A stretch of DNA of 16,166 nt, from the NCBI GenBank assembly GCA_012798185.1, contig JAAZNS010000463.1:1-16166 (forward strand). The letters are read 5' to 3'. The stretch's first letter is position 1. Each line of letters starts with the position of its first letter. The notes beneath the pieces were generated by a model. The model was not told the origin of the DNA. It saw only the letters and a list, made by a program, of their open reading frames with translations, and searched no databases. The position numbers and the translations under genes were made by a program. Source of the stretch: Chloroflexota bacterium (GTDB lineage: Bacteria > Chloroflexota > Anaerolineae > Anaerolineales > UBA4823). This document shows positions 12,635-16,166 of the stretch, piece after piece.

Positions 12635-13675
12635 ATGGTCAGATTTCCAGCAAAATTCAAACAATTGGTCATTTTCTGGATTACGATGACCTTACTATGT
12701 GGCTGCAGTCAAACCCGGTCTGCGGGTAATGCGCTGCAATCGCTCAGGAAAATTGACGATTTCCCTTTGTATACGATGGTTTATGAGGGGGAATCAATTT
12801 CATTGACTGAATCTGATAATGCACTATCGAGAAAATATGTATTGCATAGCAAGAAAGAAGAAGTATTTTTGAAAAGTTACCCTTGGGGATGTTCACTTTT
12901 CGCTGCATTAGGTAACCCGAAAAAATTTCTTTATGGCAGAAATTTTGATTGGCAATTCAGTCCGGCATTACTTCTTTTTATAAAATCTGCTGATGGGTAT
13001 TCTTCTGTGTCGATGGTGGATATTGCCTACCTGGGGTATGAGGGCGAACGCTCGAAAAAATTACTAGAATTATCTGCCAAAGAACTCCAGCCTCTGTTGA
13101 ATGCACCTTGGCTGCCTTTCGACGGTATGAATGAAAAAGGATTAGCGGTTGGTATGGCGGCTGTTCCCTCAGGGAATATGATTGACGATGCCGGGAAACC
13201 AAATATCGATTCGCTGGAAGTGATTCGAGAAATGTTAGATCATGCAGCGAATGTAGAGGAAGCCGTGGATATTCTCGATGACTATGATATTGATTGGGGT
13301 ACGGCACCTGCGTTGCATTATTTGATAGCCGATAGATCGGGCAAGGCAGCCCTGGTGGAATATTACCAGGGGAAAATGAATATCCAATATAACCAAAACC
13401 CCTGGCATTTGGCAACCAATTTTATCGTAACTGCTGCTGCAGAAAATACGCAAGGCAGATGTCAGCGATATGATAAGATTGATTCGGTTATGAAAGAGAA
13501 ACAGGGAAAACTTTCCTCTTTCCAAGCCATGACGCTCCTCAAAGATATTTCATCTTCTGATTTGAATACTGTCACCCAGTGGTCGGTAGTCTATGGTATT
13601 TCATCGGGTGAAATATGGGTTGTGATGGGCAGGGATTATAAAGAAGTATATTCTTTCAATCTGAATGAGTGGTGA
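12635..13675 (+). CDS. Lipoprotein Ntn hydrolase, C45/penicillin V acylase-like
   Basis: A 346-aa protein. The N-terminus is basic, then hydrophobic, ending LLCGC: a lipoprotein signal with Cys24 as lipidated residue. The rest resembles linear amide C-N hydrolases (acyl-CoA:6-APA acyltransferase, choloylglycine hydrolase group): Cys86 in WGCSLFAA as probable nucleophile, GRNFDW (101-106), DGMNEKGL (163-170), and a C-terminal strand SGEIWVVMGRDY. In this superfamily the nucleophile becomes the N-terminus after self-cleavage; about 60 residues lie between Cys24 and Cys86 as candidate propeptide. The substrate is unknown and would be an amide met outside the membrane. ATG 12635 is preferred because the signal peptide begins there; an earlier ATG at 12539 overlaps the MBL gene. 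It precedes a GNAT gene nearly without gap. Confidence 0.88.
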   Translation: MVRFPAKFKQLVIFWITMTLLCGCSQTRSAGNALQSLRKIDDFPLYTMVYEGESISLTESDNALSRKYVLHSKKEEVFLKSYPWGCSLFAALGNPKKFLYGRNFDWQFSPALLLFIKSADGYSSVSMVDIAYLGYEGERSKKLLELSAKELQPLLNAPWLPFDGMNEKGLAVGMAAVPSGNMIDDAGKPNIDSLEVIREMLDHAANVEEAVDILDDYDIDWGTAPALHYLIADRSGKAALVEYYQGKMNIQYNQNPWHLATNFIVTAAAENTQGRCQRYDKIDSVMKEKQGKLSSFQAMTLLKDISSSDLNTVTQWSVVYGISSGEIWVVMGRDYKEVYSFNLNEW

Positions 13676-13676
13676 A

Positions 13677-14222
13677 ATGCCAATCCCCACAATAGAAACT
13701 CTCCGATTGATTTTACGGCCATTTTATGAAAATGATGCGCAATCTTTGTATAACATACTTCAAGAGGAAGGTGTTTTACGGTATTTTCCCAATCCGACAC
13801 CTCCCGCTTTAGAAAAGGCGGCGAAAGTCATAAGCGATCAGCTGGAACAATGGCAAAGATATGGCTATGCCTGGTGGGCGGTCACCTTGAAATCCGACCA
13901 TACATTTATCGGCTGGTGCGGGCTTCAATTTTTACCGGAAACAAATGAAACTGAAGTAGGGTATCTATTGGGAAAACCCTGGTGGGGTAAAGGGTATGCA
14001 ACTGAAGCGGCTGCAACATCATTGCAATATGCTTTTACCCAATTGAACATGAAGCAAATTATTGCCCTTGTCCATCCGGAAAACAAGGCTTCTATCAGGG
14101 TAATCGAAAAACTTGGCATGGATTTTGTGGATGCAACCAAATATTTTGGAATGAATATTTTACGGTATATAATCGAAAAAGATCGATATTTAGATGACAC
14201 AAGTATAGGAGAATCGAGATGA
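13677..14222 (+). CDS. RimJ/RimL-type GNAT N-acetyltransferase
   Basis: A 181-aa acetyltransferase of the Acetyltransf_3 group. It begins PTIETLRLILRPFYENDA, the usual opening of RimJ/RimL relatives, followed by GWCGLQFLPETNETEVGYLLGKPWWGKGYATEA, where WWGKGYA is the acetyl-CoA loop, and ENKASIRVIEKLGM as the closing part. Such enzymes acetylate the alpha-amino group of a ribosomal protein, an antibiotic or a small metabolite; the target cannot be told from sequence. Start choice is uncertain: ATG 13677 fits the family and lies one base after the previous stop, whereas ATG 13665 in the same frame would add MSGE and overlap by 11 bases. The 3' end overlaps the flavoprotein gene by ATGA. Confidence 0.9.
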   Translation: MPIPTIETLRLILRPFYENDAQSLYNILQEEGVLRYFPNPTPPALEKAAKVISDQLEQWQRYGYAWWAVTLKSDHTFIGWCGLQFLPETNETEVGYLLGKPWWGKGYATEAAATSLQYAFTQLNMKQIIALVHPENKASIRVIEKLGMDFVDATKYFGMNILRYIIEKDRYLDDTSIGESR

Positions 14223-14791
14223 CACATAAGAAAATCGTGATATTAAAGGGCAGCCCGCGGGAGAAAGGCAATAGTGCAATCCTGGCGGAGCGCGTTGCAG
14301 ATGGCGCTCGCTCGGCAGGAGCAGAAATCAGCAGCTTTTATCTTCACTCAATGGATATTCGTCCATGCGATGCCTGCGAAGCCTGTCATGAAAATGGGGG
14401 AAAGCCCTGCATTATCGAAGATGATATGCAAAAGATTTACTCCGCTATAGACCAGGCAGATGTGATTTTAATCGCCAGCCCAATATATTGGTTCTGGCTG
14501 AGCGCTCAAACGAAATTATGTATCGATCGTTTTTATGCCTATGCTGGAAAAAAGCCGAATATGCTTGCTCAAAAAATATTTGCCTTGGTATTTGTTTTTG
14601 GCGATTCCGATGTTTATACTTCTGGAGGCATCAATGCCATTCGATCGTTTGAAGATATGTGCCGCTATCTTGGGGCACCTATTGGCGGTATTTTATATGG
14701 CAGCGCTGATGAGGCAGGAGATATCTTGAAGCAAGAGGATTTGTTAAATAAAGCTTATCAATTTGGGAAAAAGCTGGGCGCTAGTCATTGA
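14219..14791 (+). CDS. Flavodoxin-fold NAD(P)H-dependent FMN reductase, Isf-like
   Basis: A 190-aa flavoprotein. The phosphate-binding loop is KGSPREKGNSAIL (10-22), and the flavin ring region is ASPIYWFWLSAQTK (86-99). Between them lie four cysteines, Cys50, 53, 56 and 64, spaced C-x2-C-x2-C-x7-C. That falls within the compact motif of archaeal iron-sulfur flavoproteins (Isf), in which it holds a [4Fe-4S] cluster; many related FMN reductases keep only some of these residues. It probably reduces quinones, oxygen or another electron acceptor in the cytosol. AGGAGA (14207-14212), six bases upstream, is a strong ribosome binding site inside the end of the acetyltransferase gene, and the two genes overlap by ATGA. 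Confidence 0.92.
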   Translation: MTHKKIVILKGSPREKGNSAILAERVADGARSAGAEISSFYLHSMDIRPCDACEACHENGGKPCIIEDDMQKIYSAIDQADVILIASPIYWFWLSAQTKLCIDRFYAYAGKKPNMLAQKIFALVFVFGDSDVYTSGGINAIRSFEDMCRYLGAPIGGILYGSADEAGDILKQEDLLNKAYQFGKKLGASH

Positions 14792-14817
14792 TTTTTCAGT
14801 ATCCACTAATATATATC
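14788..14817 (+). promoter_or_regulatory. Possible promoter for the DUF885 lipoprotein gene
   Basis: TTGATT (14788-14793) and TATATC (14812-14817) each match four of six consensus positions and are 18 bases apart, in the 49-bp gap between the flavoprotein and lipoprotein genes. The -10 ends only seven bases before the GGGAGG ribosome binding site at 14825-14830. Weak evidence. Confidence 0.25.
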
Positions 14818-14840
14818 AACCATTGGGAGGAAACACGTTA

Positions 14841-16166
14841 ATGAAGGAGATTATGCACAGGTTTTTCCCATTGTCGATAATTTTAGTATTGGGTTTAGGA
14901 GGGTGTTATTCGAAATCACCATTAATCGTCGAAACCAGCCCTTCCATGACACCATTACACATGCCGCTTTCGACAACTCCTTCAGAGGGCGAGTCTGCGG
15001 ACGAAACATTACAAACTGATGATATTAAGCTTGTTGCTGATCTGAAAGATCTGGATATCGATTCATTCTATAACCAGTCATATCTACGCTTATGGGGCAG
15101 AGACCCAGAAACGGTTACCATTCTGGGATTAGCCAATATTTTCTCGCAGAATAATGACCAATTAACTGATATTTCTGACTCATACATTCTTGAAACGCAG
15201 GTCATGGAAAAAGAAATATTGGCATTATTAAACCTATATGACCGCCAGTCGATGACAGCAGATCAGCAGGTTACTTACGATGTTTTTAAATGGTATTTAG
15301 TAGACCTGGTAAGCAGCCATGAATTTATGTATAACGATTACCTAATAAATGCCACGGTATACAGTGTCCATACTAGTCTTTTGCAATTGTTCACCGATTA
15401 TCAGCCTTTGAAGACAGAGCAGGACGCAAAGGCTTACATTGCCAGATTATTCCAGGTCGATAGAAAAATGTCTCAAGTGGTGGAAGGGTTAAACCGGCGC
15501 GCCGAAGCAGGGGTTATTCTTCCGAGCTTTCTGCTGTCTTGGGTAACACAAGAAATCAATCAAATCGCTCAAAGTGAAGCCCAATCGACTCCTTATTATC
15601 GAGCATTCTACGATAAAACAAAAATTATACCCGGATTGAGTGAACAAGATCGCACGCAATTGCTCGAAGAAGCCAAAGAAGCGATTAATTCATCGGTTCT
15701 TCCAGGGTACAAAAAATTGGTTTTATGCTTGAGTGATCAATCCCAAAAAGCCACCAACGATGCTGGTGTCTGGAAATTCCCTAACGGGAAGGCGTATTAT
15801 GCATACACCCTGAGACACTATACCACCACGGTAATGAATGCCGACCAAATCCATGCCCTGGGAAAAGAACAGCTCGACCGCATCCACGCTGATATGCGCG
15901 TCATCTTTGATCAATTGGGATACCCCCAAAATAAGGATTTACCTGGATTATTCGAAAAAGTTGCCCAAGACAGCGGGATGGTTCCAGGCGATGAAATGGT
16001 GAGTGTTTTCGAAGGATTAATATCAAACGCTGAAACTCTGTTTCAGGATGCTTTTGATATTCGTCCCAAGGCAAAGGTCATTGTTCAAGGAGCAGAACTG
16101 GGTGGATACTATATGCCTCCTGCGGTGGATGGATCACGGCCGGGGATTTTTTATGCCACGATAAGC
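14841..16166 (+). CDS. DUF885-family lipoprotein, 3' end outside window
   Basis: The frame runs from ATG 14841 to the last base without a stop: 442 residues visible. GGGAGG (14825-14830) is the ribosome binding site. The N-terminus is a lipoprotein signal, hydrophobic and ending LGLGGC with Cys22, followed by a Ser/Thr/Pro-rich linker to about residue 55. The body is mostly helical and fits DUF885: DIDSFYNQSYLRLWGRDP, WKFPNGKAYYAYTLRHYTTT, LGKEQLDRIHADM and finally GSRPGIFYATIS. In this family the last motif directly precedes a HExxPGHH-like metal-binding sequence, which would lie just beyond the window, so the catalytic site cannot be inspected. Members are presumed metallohydrolases or peptidases acting outside the membrane; substrates are mostly unknown. 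Confidence 0.87.
   Translation, partial: MKEIMHRFFPLSIILVLGLGGCYSKSPLIVETSPSMTPLHMPLSTTPSEGESADETLQTDDIKLVADLKDLDIDSFYNQSYLRLWGRDPETVTILGLANIFSQNNDQLTDISDSYILETQVMEKEILALLNLYDRQSMTADQQVTYDVFKWYLVDLVSSHEFMYNDYLINATVYSVHTSLLQLFTDYQPLKTEQDAKAYIARLFQVDRKMSQVVEGLNRRAEAGVILPSFLLSWVTQEINQIAQSEAQSTPYYRAFYDKTKIIPGLSEQDRTQLLEEAKEAINSSVLPGYKKLVLCLSDQSQKATNDAGVWKFPNGKAYYAYTLRHYTTTVMNADQIHALGKEQLDRIHADMRVIFDQLGYPQNKDLPGLFEKVAQDSGMVPGDEMVSVFEGLISNAETLFQDAFDIRPKAKVIVQGAELGGYYMPPAVDGSRPGIFYATIS

Noticed and set aside
12978..13415. 145-codon open frame on the minus strand across the acylase-like gene
   Set aside because: Composition is not protein-like (rich in Pro, His, Ser, Tyr) and the opposite frame carries clear family motifs.
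1..16166. CRISPR array, tRNA, rRNA, insertion sequence or prophage genes
   Set aside because: No regularly spaced repeats, no cloverleaf-like sequences, no transposase or integrase motifs and no terminal inverted repeats were found in reading the gaps and frames.

Overview
The window looks like chromosome of an anaerobic or facultative bacterium, most likely a Chloroflexota (Anaerolineae-type) genome. This is an inference from three things: the GAF-linked histidine kinase with an OmpR-type regulator, a CpaF-type secretion ATPase next to small genes of a kind I associate with that group, and a moderately AT-rich composition. No rRNA, tRNA or other taxonomic marker is present, so the assignment is tentative. 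All genes but one are on the plus strand and most are tightly packed.

Bases 1-5326 form one compact run: the 3' part of a histidine kinase, its OmpR-family response regulator (1-base overlap), a 93-aa all-beta protein of unknown function, a complete CpaF/TadA-type secretion ATPase, a tandem double-HTH (XRE-like) regulator, a TPR protein (ATGA overlap) and a double-GNAT acetyltransferase (ATGA overlap). An alpha/beta hydrolase follows at 5337-6176. The ATPase has no tadB/tadC platform genes beside it. It is embedded among signalling and scaffold genes instead, which is the most unusual arrangement here.

Bases 6177-7912 hold a membrane-anchored DsbA-like thiol oxidoreductase and, convergent with only one base between the two stop codons, the sole minus-strand gene, a PduO-type cobalamin adenosyltransferase. 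The latter has a perfect TATAAT seven bases before its start codon and no Shine-Dalgarno, suggesting a leaderless mRNA. A 385-bp AT-rich gap follows, with a decayed REP-like hairpin and a perfect 9-bp inverted repeat.

Bases 7952-10455 are a three-gene cluster: a small two-CxxC zinc-ribbon protein, a four-helix membrane protein, and a 619-aa protein joining a Vps62-like domain to a coiled coil and four membrane helices. I know of no described function for this set; it is the best candidate for an undescribed membrane system. A 180-bp gap with two inverted repeats and a possible coding remnant separates it from the next block.

Bases 10636-16166 hold accessory metabolism and repair genes: an AlkA/OGG-like HhH DNA glycosylase, a metallo-beta-lactamase-fold hydrolase, a C45/penicillin-acylase-like Ntn hydrolase predicted to be a lipoprotein, a RimJ/RimL-type GNAT acetyltransferase, a flavodoxin-fold reductase with an Isf-like cysteine motif, and the first 442 residues of a DUF885 lipoprotein that runs off the window.
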